A DNA stretch of 64,000 nt from Verrucomicrobiota bacterium (GCA_029560585.1 JAKQKQ010000259.1:93441-157440); one strand, 5' to 3'; positions 37,112 to 45,972 are shown, numbered from the stretch's first letter. Numbers and translations: made by a program. Notes: generated from the letters alone by a model not told the origin.

Positions 37112-37795
37112 ATGAGAGGCTGGCGGACGTTCAAGGTGGTGGCGGGGGTTATGGGGATGAGCTGGGTTTGGGCAGCGAGCGCGAGTGACTGGATGGAACT
37201 GTTTGACGGCAAGACGCTGGAGGGCTGGGTTCAGAAGAACGGGACGGCCAAGTACACCGTCGAGGATGGCGCCATTGTGGGAAGGACGACGGAGGGCAGC
37301 CCAAATTCCTTTCTGTGCACCGTGAGAGAGTACGGGGATTTTGAACTGGAGTTCGACGTCAGGGTGCACGACAAGCTGAATTCGGGCGTTCAGATCCGCT
37401 CCAAGACCAAGGATCAGTCGGTTTTCGCCAGGATGGGCGCTGGCGTGGGGCGCGTGTATGGTCCGCAGGTTGAGATTGAGGCGAGTGGAGCGAAGGGCGC
37501 CGAGGCGGGCTACGTATATGGTGAGGCAACGGGGCGCGGCTGGCTGACGCCCAAGGATCGCCTGGTGCCGCACAAGAAATTCAAGGATGGCGAGTGGAAC
37601 CACTTTCGCGTGGTGGCGAAGGGCCCCCGGATCCAGACATGGATCAATGGTCAACCGATCGAGGATTTGACGGACGAGGCGATTTTCCAGAGTCACCCTC
37701 GGGGGTTCATCGGGCTGCAGGTGCACGGCATCCCGAAAGGGCAGGGGCCGTATGACGTGGCGTGGCGCAGCATCCGGCTCAAGGAATTGAAGTGA
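37112..37795 (+). CDS. Secreted DUF1080 (3-keto-disaccharide hydrolase) protein
   Basis: 227 residues from the ATG at 37112, which begins a signal peptide (VVAGVMGMSWVWAASASD). One concanavalin-like DUF1080 domain spans the mature protein. It opens WMELFDGKTLEGWV, continues with YGDFELEFDVRVHDKLNSGV and QIRSK, and ends with HPRGFIGLQVHG and VAWRSIRLKEL; all are hallmark strands of the family. Some members hydrolyse 3-keto-glycosides; others only bind sugars. The family is very frequent in Planctomycetes and Verrucomicrobia. It lies 107 bp after the FGGY kinase gene. Confidence 0.9.
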   Translation: MRGWRTFKVVAGVMGMSWVWAASASDWMELFDGKTLEGWVQKNGTAKYTVEDGAIVGRTTEGSPNSFLCTVREYGDFELEFDVRVHDKLNSGVQIRSKTKDQSVFARMGAGVGRVYGPQVEIEASGAKGAEAGYVYGEATGRGWLTPKDRLVPHKKFKDGEWNHFRVVAKGPRIQTWINGQPIEDLTDEAIFQSHPRGFIGLQVHGIPKGQGPYDVAWRSIRLKELK

Positions 37796-37810
37796 TGGGG
37801 CGCGGGCTGC

Positions 37811-37855
37811 TAAGCTGGATATTTCACAGCCTGCCGGCTGTGAAATTCCGGGCTA
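37811..37855. repeat. Solo terminal hairpin related to the 228-bp element
   Basis: AGCTGGATATTTCACAGCC, loop TGCC, then GGCTGTGAAATTCCGGGCT. It matches the left-end hairpin of the 228-bp elements, but the rest of the element is absent. It sits between the DUF1080 gene and the convergent minus-strand gene, where it may also work as a terminator. Confidence 0.7.
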
Positions 37856-37872
37856 ATCGGTGCGACGTCGTC

Positions 37873-40326
37873 CTAGAATTGAATCTCGATGATGCCCCAT
37901 TCGCGGATCCTCGGAATGAGGATCCGGGGGCCAGCGGGCAGCGTCTCGATCTCCAGATCGATGGGTGGTTGGCCTGGGGCGTGCCATCGGGCGGCGGCGA
38001 TCTTCGTGCCTGGGAAGGCATCGGTGCGGAGGAGTATGGATACCCATTTTAATTCGGAGCCTTGGGACGCGCGGTTGAGGACGTGAAGGAGGAGGGTCGT
38101 GCATTTTGGGTCGCGTCGGGCGCGGGCGACGACATGGATGTCGCGGGGTCCCCAGACATCTGCGATCGATAGGTCCGCGAGCGCATCGTCGGGGGTGCGA
38201 TCCGCATCCAAGAGTGGCGCATCCGCGGCGGCCTTGGCGAGCGCGGCGCGATCGGATTCCGCGAGGTCATTGATCGATCCGATTAGGAGCAGCGCGTCGA
38301 AGGCGGACAACCGGGCTGCATCCAGCGGCACGTCAAAGATGGAATGTCCAACCGGGACGAGGGCGAAAGGGATCTGGGCGTCGAGGAGGCGGTGGCATGC
38401 CGCGAGCGTGCGGGCGCGATCGAAATGGTCGAGATCGACGATGAGTCCGGCGCGGGCGACGGTCTCGAATCCATCGAAGAGCGCTGGGTTATCGCGGACG
38501 AAATGGAAGAGGTCCCCGTACTGTTCGACGGTGCCCCACCCTCGGGGTTGGATCTTCTTCTCGTCGCTGCCCATGTACATGTCCCAGGGGACCATGGGGA
38601 GTTGGCCCAGGGCATAAACGGAGGCGATGCCGGCGCGCGCCTCGGGGACGTCGAGGCTCTGGGTGACGAAGACGTGCCATTTGCCCAGGGACTCGGCGGT
38701 TTTTGCGGCGATCGCCAGTTGGTCGAGTGGGAACCGCAGCGTTTCGCCTTGGACGAAGTCGGTGATATCCGTGAGGAATTGGCGTCGCTCTGATGGGTCG
38801 GACAGGTTGGTGTTGATGGATAGCGGGACGTGGCGGCCGGCGATGGCGTCGATGCGCTGTTTGAGTGCCTTGAAGAACTTGCGGACCGACCGCCTTTGGA
38901 ACGTTTCGAAGTGGGTGGTCGTGGGCAGAGATCTCTTCTGGGCCATGTAGGTCGCGGAGTTTGTTATGCCGTGGTTGGATCGGAGGTAGGCGCGGTAATC
39001 GAAGGGCCCGGCGTGAGGGATGTTGAGGTTGGTTAGTTCTTCCTTGGGGGCGTGGCGGCGGAGGTCGTCCCCGAATGCGGCCATGCAATTGTCGCAGAAA
39101 CAGGCGCCGCCCCATCCCGAGGCGCTGACAACGAGCGACCAGTCGTCAAACTGGAGCATGTCGGCGCCGGCCTCGATGGCCTTCTTGGCACGATCGATGC
39201 AGACCTCGATGAAACGGGGGCGGTTATTGCAGGCCCAGTAGACGGGGCTCTTGGGGCTGAACGCGCGCATCCACGGGGCGACCATGGGCTTCCCATCAAA
39301 GTCGAGGGCGTGCGCAGCTGTTTCGGTGGTGCCCGGCAGTGAGTTGATGGTGCCCTGAAATGTCTCTGCCCCGGCGCTGCGGCAGGCTTTGGCGAAGTCG
39401 GCGTCCGCGGCGTACGACCAGAGGAGGCGATTGGCGCGGAAGGCCTGAAGGGTCTGGACCGAGTTGGTGTGTTTGCTGCGGCTCGTGAAGCAGGCGTCGC
39501 TGTGGCGCAGGAAGGTGGGTCTGGTGGCCGCGGACAGCAGCGACTGCGTGAGGGTGCGGGGGGGGCGGGCATCGGTGGCGGCGACCGACGCGATCTGGGC
39601 GTCAGTCAGGATCGATCCGTAGATGCGGACACTGTCGATCAGGCCATGGAAGGGGCGGATGCCGTTGAAGTTTCCGACCTCAAGCCGTGGGGCACCTGCG
39701 TCGGGCGGGGGGACGTTGGACCACGTGGCCGCCGACCGGGGTGCGCCGCCGGGTGCCGCGTGGTGGATTCGGGCCTCGCCGGTGGAGCGATCGTGGGTCA
39801 GCGCGATGAAATGCCATTGGCCCTCGGCGAGGTCGAGATCCGAGCGCGGGACGTTGAAATGAGCATCGGCGTTGTTGCTTCGGACCTTGAAGCCGACGGT
39901 GCCGTCGGAGATGACGAGATCCGCCCGGGGTCCGATGTTGAGCAGGCGCGCGGGCGCGTTATGGCCAATCGGTTTGCACCACAGCGTGACGGTGAAGCGC
40001 TCGAGTTTGCCGAGGGATGGGGCGTTTAGCAGGGCGGCTCCTCCGGCCCTTGTCTCATCGGAACCGCCGCCGCGGGAGCTGGCGGTGAGGTCGAGACCGG
40101 TCCCCCGGGAGCCGGGGCCGAATACCGGGCCTTGGCCGGGGGCATATTCCATGAGGGTGGCATCACCCCCGAGCTTGCCGGAGTTGTGGGCGTCCGCACT
40201 GAATTGGAGATCGACGAGAGGCGCCGGTGGTTCCGGGGCCTCCGCGGCAGCCATGAACGGGTGGGCCAAGAAAAGGGCGGCGATGAAGGGACGGGTCGAA
40301 ATAGCTGGGCGCGAAGATTGGTGCAT
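37873..40326 (-). CDS. Secreted LamG-like plus TIM-barrel protein (putative glycosidase)
   Basis: 817 residues from the ATG at 40326, preceded by AGGAATACTC on the minus strand; the open frame beyond this is a shadow of the NIPSNAP gene. A signal peptide (FIAALFLAHPFMAAAEA) leads into a LamG/concanavalin domain at about 35-245 (LERFTVTLWCKPIG, EGQWHFIALTHDR, HGLIDSVRIYGS). The central part looks like a TIM barrel with ADMLQFDDWSL and a Cys cluster (ACFCDNC) of the kind seen in uncharacterised GH42- or DUF4838-like proteins. A C-terminal Rossmann-like region follows (FALVPVGHSIFD to FDALLLIGSIND). The fold suggests a glycoside hydrolase; catalytic residues are not certain. Confidence 0.65.
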   Translation of the reverse strand: MHQSSRPAISTRPFIAALFLAHPFMAAAEAPEPPAPLVDLQFSADAHNSGKLGGDATLMEYAPGQGPVFGPGSRGTGLDLTASSRGGGSDETRAGGAALLNAPSLGKLERFTVTLWCKPIGHNAPARLLNIGPRADLVISDGTVGFKVRSNNADAHFNVPRSDLDLAEGQWHFIALTHDRSTGEARIHHAAPGGAPRSAATWSNVPPPDAGAPRLEVGNFNGIRPFHGLIDSVRIYGSILTDAQIASVAATDARPPRTLTQSLLSAATRPTFLRHSDACFTSRSKHTNSVQTLQAFRANRLLWSYAADADFAKACRSAGAETFQGTINSLPGTTETAAHALDFDGKPMVAPWMRAFSPKSPVYWACNNRPRFIEVCIDRAKKAIEAGADMLQFDDWSLVVSASGWGGACFCDNCMAAFGDDLRRHAPKEELTNLNIPHAGPFDYRAYLRSNHGITNSATYMAQKRSLPTTTHFETFQRRSVRKFFKALKQRIDAIAGRHVPLSINTNLSDPSERRQFLTDITDFVQGETLRFPLDQLAIAAKTAESLGKWHVFVTQSLDVPEARAGIASVYALGQLPMVPWDMYMGSDEKKIQPRGWGTVEQYGDLFHFVRDNPALFDGFETVARAGLIVDLDHFDRARTLAACHRLLDAQIPFALVPVGHSIFDVPLDAARLSAFDALLLIGSINDLAESDRAALAKAAADAPLLDADRTPDDALADLSIADVWGPRDIHVVARARRDPKCTTLLLHVLNRASQGSELKWVSILLRTDAFPGTKIAAARWHAPGQPPIDLEIETLPAGPRILIPRIREWGIIEIQF

Positions 40327-40455
40327 GAGTATTCCTGTCAGTTGCGCCGATCTTGGGCGAGGAGGCGCGGCTTGAAAAGGCATGTGATTGGCCGCGAGGG
40401 CGCGCGAAAGTTCAGCTTTGACATGCGGATGGTGAGCGGGTGGCATGTGTGGGAC

Positions 40456-41244
40456 ATGAAAACGATTCTTGCTCATACGTCGCTCTGGATCGCATTGGGC
40501 GTGGTTCCTGTGGTTTCGCCGACGCCAGCCTCTGCGGCCGATGCGAAACTCTATGAGATGCGCACCTATCATGCGGCGCCGGGCAAGATGGATGCCGTGC
40601 ACGCGCGATTCCGGGATCACGCCTGCAGGCTTTTGAAGAAGCATGGCATGGAGGCGATCGGATTCTGGGTGCCGATGGATGAGAAGGATGGCGCCGGCGC
40701 CACGTTGACTTGGGTCCTTCAGTGGCCGGATCGCGCCACGCGAGAAAAGGCCTGGGAAGAGTTCAAGGCGGACCCGGAATGGAAGGCCGCGTTTCAGGAA
40801 TCGGAGAAGGATGGCAAACTGGTCGAGAAGGCGGACATTCGTTTTCTGCGGCCGACAGATTTCTCCCCGCCGATCAGGTCGGCGGCGGCCGCGGCGCCTC
40901 GGGTGTTTGAGCTGCGCACGTACACGGCCGAGGCGGGGAGACTGGAGGCCCTGCTGGCGAGATTCCGGGAGCACACGCTCAAGCTTTTTGAGAGGCATGG
41001 CATGACCAATGTGGCGTACTGGACGCTGGCCGAGGGCGAGGAAGGCGCGGACCGGACCCTGGTTTATATGTTGGCCCACGCAAACCGGGATGGGGCGAAA
41101 CAATCCTTTGACGCATTCCGCGCGGACCCTGAGTGGCAGGCCGTGAAAAAGGCGTCGGAGGACAAGGCGGGCGGTTCCCTGACGATAAAGGATGGTGTGA
41201 AGTCTGTCTTCATGTCGCCCACGGATTACTCCCCGATGCGATGA
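40456..41244 (+). CDS. Exported tandem NIPSNAP-domain protein
   Basis: 262 residues. The ATG at 40456 begins a signal peptide (MKTILAHTSLWIALGVVPVV, cleaved near ASAAD); earlier in-frame ATGs at 40423 and 40426 would add about ten residues. Two NIPSNAP (dimeric alpha/beta barrel) domains follow, each opening with an almost identical strand: KLYEMRTYHAAPGKMDAVHA and VFELRTYTAEAGRLEALLA. Each continues with a helix (LLKKHGMEAIGFW / LFERHGMTNVAYW) and closes with an ADPEW segment. The function of secreted NIPSNAP proteins is unknown; the fold suggests small-molecule binding. It is coupled by an ATGA overlap to a small membrane protein. Confidence 0.85.
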   Translation: MKTILAHTSLWIALGVVPVVSPTPASAADAKLYEMRTYHAAPGKMDAVHARFRDHACRLLKKHGMEAIGFWVPMDEKDGAGATLTWVLQWPDRATREKAWEEFKADPEWKAAFQESEKDGKLVEKADIRFLRPTDFSPPIRSAAAAAPRVFELRTYTAEAGRLEALLARFREHTLKLFERHGMTNVAYWTLAEGEEGADRTLVYMLAHANRDGAKQSFDAFRADPEWQAVKKASEDKAGGSLTIKDGVKSVFMSPTDYSPMR

Positions 41245-41459
41245 ATGACCCCACACAGTTTGCCGTGGGCTGGGGCACGCTCTCGCTGATCAACGCGGGC
41301 CTGGCCCAGTCCAAGGGGCGCAGCGGCCTGGCGTGGTGGCTGCTTTCGCTCTTGCTTGGACCGATCGCGACATTTCTGATCGTCGTGCTGGAAAGGGTTC
41401 GGGGTTCGGATTCCATGCCCCGCGCGGCGGGCAGCACCGGGGCGGAAGATGGGACGTAG
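41241..41459 (+). CDS. Small membrane protein (72 aa) ending inside a repeat
   Basis: The ATG overlaps the NIPSNAP stop (ATGA), indicating translational coupling. The protein is short and hydrophobic, with GLAWWLLSLLLGPIATFLIV as a membrane segment preceded by a glycine-rich stretch (WGTLSLINAGLAQSKGRS). The last nine codons and the TAG stop lie within REP-like repeat copy C, so the C-terminus has been reshaped by repeat insertion. Similar small membrane proteins are widespread, but no function can be given. Confidence 0.55.
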   Translation: MNDPTQFAVGWGTLSLINAGLAQSKGRSGLAWWLLSLLLGPIATFLIVVLERVRGSDSMPRAAGSTGAEDGT

Positions 41460-41528
41460 GAGCGCGCTTGCGCGCGGTTCGAATCGCCTGCGAGCAGGCT
41501 CCTACGATTTGGTGTCTGAATTTTCGAG
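41431..41528 (+). repeat. REP-like multi-hairpin element, copy C
   Basis: Core AGGAGC | GCGCTTGCGC | GCGGTTCGAATCGC | CTGCGAGCAG | GCTCCT, the same closing stem and three spacer-free hairpins as copies A and B. The right end (GTCTGAATTTTCGAG) stops at the base before the stop codon of the enolase-superfamily gene (41529-41531). The left end supplies the last codons and stop of the small membrane-protein gene. Confidence 0.88.
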
Positions 41529-42692
41529 TCAGCGGAGTTCGGCCTGCCGTTTGTGCCAGTCGTCCGCGAACAGATTGAAGTGCAATTCGCGCTGGGGGTG
41601 CGCGCGGATGAGGTCCTCGTTCAGTGCTACGCCGAGGCCCGGTCCCTGTGGCAGGGGGAAATAGCCGTCCTTGATTGCGGGGACGCCTGGGGCGGCATCT
41701 TTGACGAAGGCTTCGGCGAAGTCGTTGAAGTGTTCCTGGATTTTGAAATTTGGCGTGGCGGCGGCGAGATGAAGCGCGGCCGCGGTGGAGACGGGGCCGC
41801 CGACGTTGTGCGGAGCCATGAGCATATAGTAGGCCTCGGCCCAGCCGGCGAGTTTCTTGGTCCACAGCAGACCGCCGTAATGAGTGGGATCGACCTGTAT
41901 GATGTCGGCGGCCTGGAGTTCAAAGAGTTCTCGGAATTCGAAGGGGGTGTGGAGGCGTTCGCCCGTGGCGATGGGTATCCCGAGTGGCGCGATGGCGCCG
42001 GCAACCTTCTTGAGGGCGGCAAGGTTCTCGGGGGGGACGGGCTCCTCGAACCAGCCGGGTTTGAATGGGGTCAGTTCGCGGGCGATGTCGATGGCGGTGG
42101 CCGGATTGAAGCGACCGTGCATCTCGATGAGGATGTCCACGTCGGGGCCGACGGCATCCCGGATCGCCTCGACCAGGGAGACGCATCGGCTCTTCTCGGC
42201 GCGCTCCAGTTCGAAGAATCCGGCGCCGAAGGGATCGACCTTGAGCGCGCGATAGCCCTTTGCGACGGCGCGCTTTGCGGCGGCGTGGAACTGTTCTGGA
42301 GTGCGCTCGACCGTATACCAGCCGTTCGCATAGGCCTTGATGCGGTCCCGGACCGCGCCGCCGAGCAGGCGGTACACCGGTTGGTTCAGCGCCTTTCCCA
42401 TGATGTCCCAGCAAGCGATTTCAATCAGCGCGATGCCGGTCATCACGATCTCGCCCGCGCGGCCGAAATCCTCGCGGAACATGCGCTGCGTGAGCCGCTC
42501 GATCTCGAAGGGATCGTGGCCCAGCACGTAGCGGGGGAGGGCTTCGGCGAGATAGCCGAGCACGGCGGAGGTTTTGTTCGGGGGGCGGGACTCCCCGACG
42601 CCGACGATGCCCTCGTCGGTCTCCACCTTGACGAACACGATGTTGCGCCATTCGGTGCCGAGGACCATCGGGGTGACTTTGGTGATTTTCAT
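41529..42692 (-). CDS. Enolase-superfamily sugar-acid dehydratase (galactonate dehydratase-like)
   Basis: 387 residues from the ATG at 42692 (MKITKVTPMVLGTEWRNIVF); sequence upstream in frame belongs to the cupin gene's shadow. The mandelate racemase/muconate-lactonizing layout is clear: a capping domain, then the barrel with ALKVDPFG, the metal ligands in DILIEMHGRFN, WFEEPVPPE and ATGERLHT, and a catalytic region QVDPTHYGG plus MAPHNVGGPVST. The HNVGGPV segment is shared with D-galactonate and related acid-sugar dehydratases. The exact substrate is not settled. It is downstream of a WbuC-like cupin gene by 28 bp on the same strand. Confidence 0.85.
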   Translation of the reverse strand: MKITKVTPMVLGTEWRNIVFVKVETDEGIVGVGESRPPNKTSAVLGYLAEALPRYVLGHDPFEIERLTQRMFREDFGRAGEIVMTGIALIEIACWDIMGKALNQPVYRLLGGAVRDRIKAYANGWYTVERTPEQFHAAAKRAVAKGYRALKVDPFGAGFFELERAEKSRCVSLVEAIRDAVGPDVDILIEMHGRFNPATAIDIARELTPFKPGWFEEPVPPENLAALKKVAGAIAPLGIPIATGERLHTPFEFRELFELQAADIIQVDPTHYGGLLWTKKLAGWAEAYYMLMAPHNVGGPVSTAAALHLAAATPNFKIQEHFNDFAEAFVKDAAPGVPAIKDGYFPLPQGPGLGVALNEDLIRAHPQRELHFNLFADDWHKRQAELR

Positions 42693-42720
42693 GGGTGCAT
42701 GATGCGTTGATGCGATTGGG

Positions 42721-43284
42721 TCAGGTGGGGTGCGTGGAAGTTGCGACGATGGAGAGGAGCATGCGGCGGTAGGCGTCGGCGGCGGGATCATCTTCGGCGG
42801 GTGCCCAGGGTGCGAACTCCTTGTCGGTGGAGGCATCGTAGGGGCCGGCCTTGATCTCGAGGATGGCGGTGTCCTGATCGACGGGCAGGAGGGTGTGCCA
42901 GACATTGGGCTCGAGATCGGCGAGGCAGCCGGGGTGGCCGGCGTGCAGGAATGCGCCATCCTGCACGGCACCCTCGTCATCGAAGAGGAAGAGGGCGATG
43001 GATCCGTGGATGACGACGACGGTTTCGATCGCGTGGGGTTGTGGGTGGCGGTGGGGCCGGACATAGGAGCCCGGCTGCATGAAATTGATGAGGCGCTGGA
43101 CCTTGCCCTGATTGGAGCGATGGATGGGCTGCATCATGCGTCGGCGCGGACTGGTGCGGGCGGCCGCGAACCCCGCGGCGAGCAGCGCCGAGTTGCAGAA
43201 GAGGATATCGCCAGATGGTTCTGGGCGGGCCAGCGGGAAAGGGGCTGACGGTATTTCAGGCATCTGGGGAAGGGTAGGGGGCAC
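42721..43284 (-). CDS. WbuC-family cupin metalloprotein
   Basis: 187 residues (180 if the ATG at 43263 is used; neither start has a clear ribosome site). A double-stranded beta-helix carries the cupin motif YVRPHRHPQPHAIETVVVIHG near residue 75, with two His and a Glu suited to metal binding, and a later HAGHPGCLADLEPNVWHTLL strand with another His. This matches the WbuC cupin family often found with O-antigen or sugar genes. The catalytic role is unknown. It is probably cotranscribed with the dehydratase gene that follows. Confidence 0.8.
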   Translation of the reverse strand: MPPTLPQMPEIPSAPFPLARPEPSGDILFCNSALLAAGFAAARTSPRRRMMQPIHRSNQGKVQRLINFMQPGSYVRPHRHPQPHAIETVVVIHGSIALFLFDDEGAVQDGAFLHAGHPGCLADLEPNVWHTLLPVDQDTAILEIKAGPYDASTDKEFAPWAPAEDDPAADAYRRMLLSIVATSTHPT

Positions 43285-43373
43285 GGGTGCGATTTGCGAG
43301 TTGGAAGGGGGGCTCGGGATATGGCCTACGAAAGCGCTGGCGGGAGCTGTGCCTGTGGTGATAAAGGTGCGTG

Positions 43374-44120
43374 ATGTTGCGGCTTGGAGTGAACGTGGAT
43401 CATGCGGCGACGCTGCGGCAGGCGCGGTACCGGGAGGTGGAGCGGGGCATGGTTCCGGAGCCGTCGCCGGTGGAGTTTGCGAGGGAGAGCGCGGCGGCGG
43501 GGGCGCACGGGATCACGGCGCACTTGCGGGAGGATCGCCGGCACATGCAGGAGGCGGACCTGGTGGGGCTGGCGAGAGAGATCCGATTGCCGCTGAATTT
43601 GGAGATGGCCAACAGCTCCAAGATGTTGGCGTTCGCCCTTCGGCTGCGGCCGGCGAACATCTGCATGGTGCCGGAGAATCGGCGGGAGGTGACGACGGAG
43701 GGCGGCCTGCGGGTGCGGGGCGCGGAGGCGGCGATCCTGCGGACGGTCAAGAGGCTTCAGCGGGCGGGCAGCGCGGTGAGCCTATTCATAGATCCGGTGA
43801 CTGAGGAAGTGCGCGCGGCGGCGGAGACGGGGGCGCGATTCGTGGAATTGCACACGGGCGCGTTCAGCCGTGCGGTGGGGCGACGCGAGCTGGCGCGCGA
43901 GGTGCGACGGTTGGCCGCGGCGGCCGAACTGGCGCACGGGCTTGGGCTCGGCGTAAACGCTGGCCACGGGATCAACTACGGGAACATTCGGGAGTTGTTC
44001 GGGGTGCCGCACCTGCATGAATTGAACATAGGGCACAGCATCGTGAGCCGGGCGCTCATGGTGGGGGCGAGGCGTGCGGTGCGCGAAATGCTAGATTTGA
44101 TGCGAGGCTATCGGGCGTGA
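43374..44120 (+). CDS. pdxJ: Pyridoxine 5'-phosphate synthase
   Basis: 248 residues from the ATG at 43374 with AAAGGTG a few bases upstream; a GTG just before it is possible. The PdxJ hallmarks are present: LGVNVDHAATLRQAR at the start, ITAHLREDRRHM with catalytic and phosphate-binding residues, LNLEMANSSKM, VPENRREVTTEGG, and GVNAGHGINYGN followed by ELNIGHSIVSRAL. It condenses 1-deoxyxylulose 5-phosphate with 3-amino-2-oxopropyl phosphate to form pyridoxine 5'-phosphate. It heads a tight operon with acpS and nnr, each joined by a 4-bp overlap, an arrangement seen in many bacteria. Confidence 0.96.
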   Translation: MLRLGVNVDHAATLRQARYREVERGMVPEPSPVEFARESAAAGAHGITAHLREDRRHMQEADLVGLAREIRLPLNLEMANSSKMLAFALRLRPANICMVPENRREVTTEGGLRVRGAEAAILRTVKRLQRAGSAVSLFIDPVTEEVRAAAETGARFVELHTGAFSRAVGRRELAREVRRLAAAAELAHGLGLGVNAGHGINYGNIRELFGVPHLHELNIGHSIVSRALMVGARRAVREMLDLMRGYRA

Positions 44121-44518
44121 GACTGATTCATCTGGGCATCGACGTTGTAGAGACGGCGAGGATTCGCACGTCGATGGAGAAATTCGGCGAGCGGTTTTTG
44201 AAGCGGGTGTTTGGCGAGGGGGAATTGGCGTACGCGATGTCGATGCCGAAGCCGGAGCTGCATCTTGCGGCGCGGTTTGCGGCCAAGGAGGCGGTGTCGA
44301 AGGCATTCGGGACTGGCATCGGCGAACAGCTGGGGTGGAGGGACGTGCAGGTGGGGCGTTCGGCCGGGGGGCAGCCCTTTGTGGTGCTTTCGGAGAAGGC
44401 GAAGGCGCTGGCGGCGCGCCTCGGTGGCGACCACGTGTTGGTCAGCCTAACGCACACGGAGCATTATGCGGCGGCGCAGGCGGCGCTGGTGCGGCGAGAG
44501 GAGGATGAGGTCGGGTGA
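44117..44518 (+). CDS. acpS: Holo-[acyl-carrier-protein] synthase
   Basis: 133 residues starting at GTG in a GTGA overlap with pdxJ. The magnesium and CoA signatures are HLGIDVVETARI (Asp near residue 9) and ARFAAKEAVSKAFG (Glu near residue 58), standard for AcpS-type phosphopantetheinyl transferases; VSLTHTEHYAAAQA closes the domain. It modifies the fatty-acid acyl carrier protein. It is the only phosphopantetheinyl transferase in this window, so the peptide synthetase at 21-25 kb either uses it or relies on a Sfp-type enzyme elsewhere. Confidence 0.95.
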   Translation: MRLIHLGIDVVETARIRTSMEKFGERFLKRVFGEGELAYAMSMPKPELHLAARFAAKEAVSKAFGTGIGEQLGWRDVQVGRSAGGQPFVVLSEKAKALAARLGGDHVLVSLTHTEHYAAAQAALVRREEDEVG

Positions 44519-45948
44519 GGATCGTGACGGTGGCGCAGATGCGGGCGCTGGAGCGCGCGGCCGTTGGTGCGGGCGTGGGCGAGGCACGACTGATGGAGGA
44601 GGCGGGGCGGGGAGTCGCGCGATGCCTGATGGAGGAGTTTGCCTGCGCGCGGCGGTTTGTCTTTTTCTGTGGCAAGGGAAACAACGGCGGTGATGGGCTG
44701 GTGGCGGCGCGGGCGCTCTGGGAGGCGGGGCGGGTGGCGCGCTGTTTTTCTCCATTCGCCTCGGAAGACGCGCGGGTGGAGCCGATGTCGCGCTGCGCGC
44801 CTGGCGTTCTCGAGGGTGCCGTCCTGATCGACGCGCTGTTGGGCATCGGTGCGACGGGGCCTTTGCGGGGCGAGATAGGGGAGGTTGCCCGGTCGATTTT
44901 CGGATCGGCGGCCGGGCCGGTCGCTGCGCTGGATGTGCCGACTGGCGTTGATGCCGATACCGGCGAAGTGGCGGCCGGGGCCGTGCGTGCGGATCTGACG
45001 GTGACTTGCGGGTTGCCGAAAATCGGGATGTTCGTGGCGGGGGCGCAGTCACACGTGGGGCGCATTCGTGTCGCGCCACTTCCTTTCCCCGATGGCGCGG
45101 TGGAGGCACTAGGCGATGGGCCGGACTTCTTTTCCGAGGCGGAGGCGAGGGCCATGTTGCCGAGGCGCGCGTGGTCTGCGCACAAGGGGAATTTTGGGCA
45201 TGTGGTGGTGATTGCCGGGGCGGTTGGAACCTCTGGGGCGGCGGTGATGGCGATCGAAGGCGCGCTGCATGCGGGGGCTGGGCTCGTGACGGCGATTGTG
45301 CCTGAGGACGTGCAGCCGATCGTGGCGTCGCACGTGATGGAGGCGATGGTGCGGCCGTTTCGCGAACCGTCGGAGTGTATCGCGAGAGCGCCGGAGGGTG
45401 CGGTGTTCGTGGTTGGACCGGGGCTTGGGGTTACCGATGCCGGGGCGCGGCTGCTGCGGGAGCTGGTGGGGCGGGGGGAGGCGCCGATGGTATTGGATGC
45501 CGATGCGATCAACATGCTGGCGCGAGAGAGGCCTCTGCTATCGCGCTTGGGTGATGGCGTTCTGCTAACGCCGCATCCGGGCGAGATGCGCCGTCTGATG
45601 GACATGGATGGTGGCGACAGGGCGGTCGCGTGCGAAAGGTTCATGGCGGGATCACGGGCGGCGCTGCTGCTGAAGGGAGCACATTCCATCGCGTGTCAGG
45701 CGGGCCGGACCATGTCGTTCAATTCGACCGGCAATCCCGGGATGGCGACGGGGGGAATGGGCGACGTGTTGGCGGGGATTTGCGGCGGGCTCATGGCGCA
45801 GGGGCTCGGGGCGTACGATGCGGCGCGCCTGGGCGCGTTCCTGCATGGGCGCGCGGGCGATCTGGCGTTGGACAGGGAGAGCCAGGAATCGCTGTTGCCG
45901 AGACATTTGATCGCGAGGTTGGGGGACGCATTTAGATCATTGCGGTGA
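44515..45948 (+). CDS. nnr: Bifunctional NAD(P)H-hydrate epimerase/dehydratase
   Basis: 477 residues from a GTG in a GTGA overlap with acpS. The N-terminal epimerase (YjeF_N) domain shows FFCGKGNNGGDGLVAARAL and VAALDVPTGVDADTG. The C-terminal ADP/ATP-dependent dehydratase (YjeF_C) shows HKGNFGHVVVIAGAVGTSGAA, PMVLDADAINML, LTPHPGEM and the closing GNPGMATGGMGDVLAG. Together they repair hydrated NADH and NADPH. The length matches the fused bacterial enzyme. Confidence 0.96.
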   Translation: MRIVTVAQMRALERAAVGAGVGEARLMEEAGRGVARCLMEEFACARRFVFFCGKGNNGGDGLVAARALWEAGRVARCFSPFASEDARVEPMSRCAPGVLEGAVLIDALLGIGATGPLRGEIGEVARSIFGSAAGPVAALDVPTGVDADTGEVAAGAVRADLTVTCGLPKIGMFVAGAQSHVGRIRVAPLPFPDGAVEALGDGPDFFSEAEARAMLPRRAWSAHKGNFGHVVVIAGAVGTSGAAVMAIEGALHAGAGLVTAIVPEDVQPIVASHVMEAMVRPFREPSECIARAPEGAVFVVGPGLGVTDAGARLLRELVGRGEAPMVLDADAINMLARERPLLSRLGDGVLLTPHPGEMRRLMDMDGGDRAVACERFMAGSRAALLLKGAHSIACQAGRTMSFNSTGNPGMATGGMGDVLAGICGGLMAQGLGAYDAARLGAFLHGRAGDLALDRESQESLLPRHLIARLGDAFRSLR

Positions 45949-45972
45949 GTGGAGCGAGGGGGACGGCGGTTT

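Noticed and set aside
40327..41256. N-terminal extension of the LamG/TIM-barrel frame on the minus strand.
   Set aside because: This part is antisense to the NIPSNAP gene; a signal peptide and ribosome site mark the true start at 40326.
41470..41515. GGTTCGAATCGC within the repeats resembles a tRNA T-arm sequence.
   Set aside because: The bases belong to the central palindrome of the REP-like element; no acceptor stem, anticodon arm or D-arm can be built, and the other two copies carry the fully palindromic GATTCGAATC.
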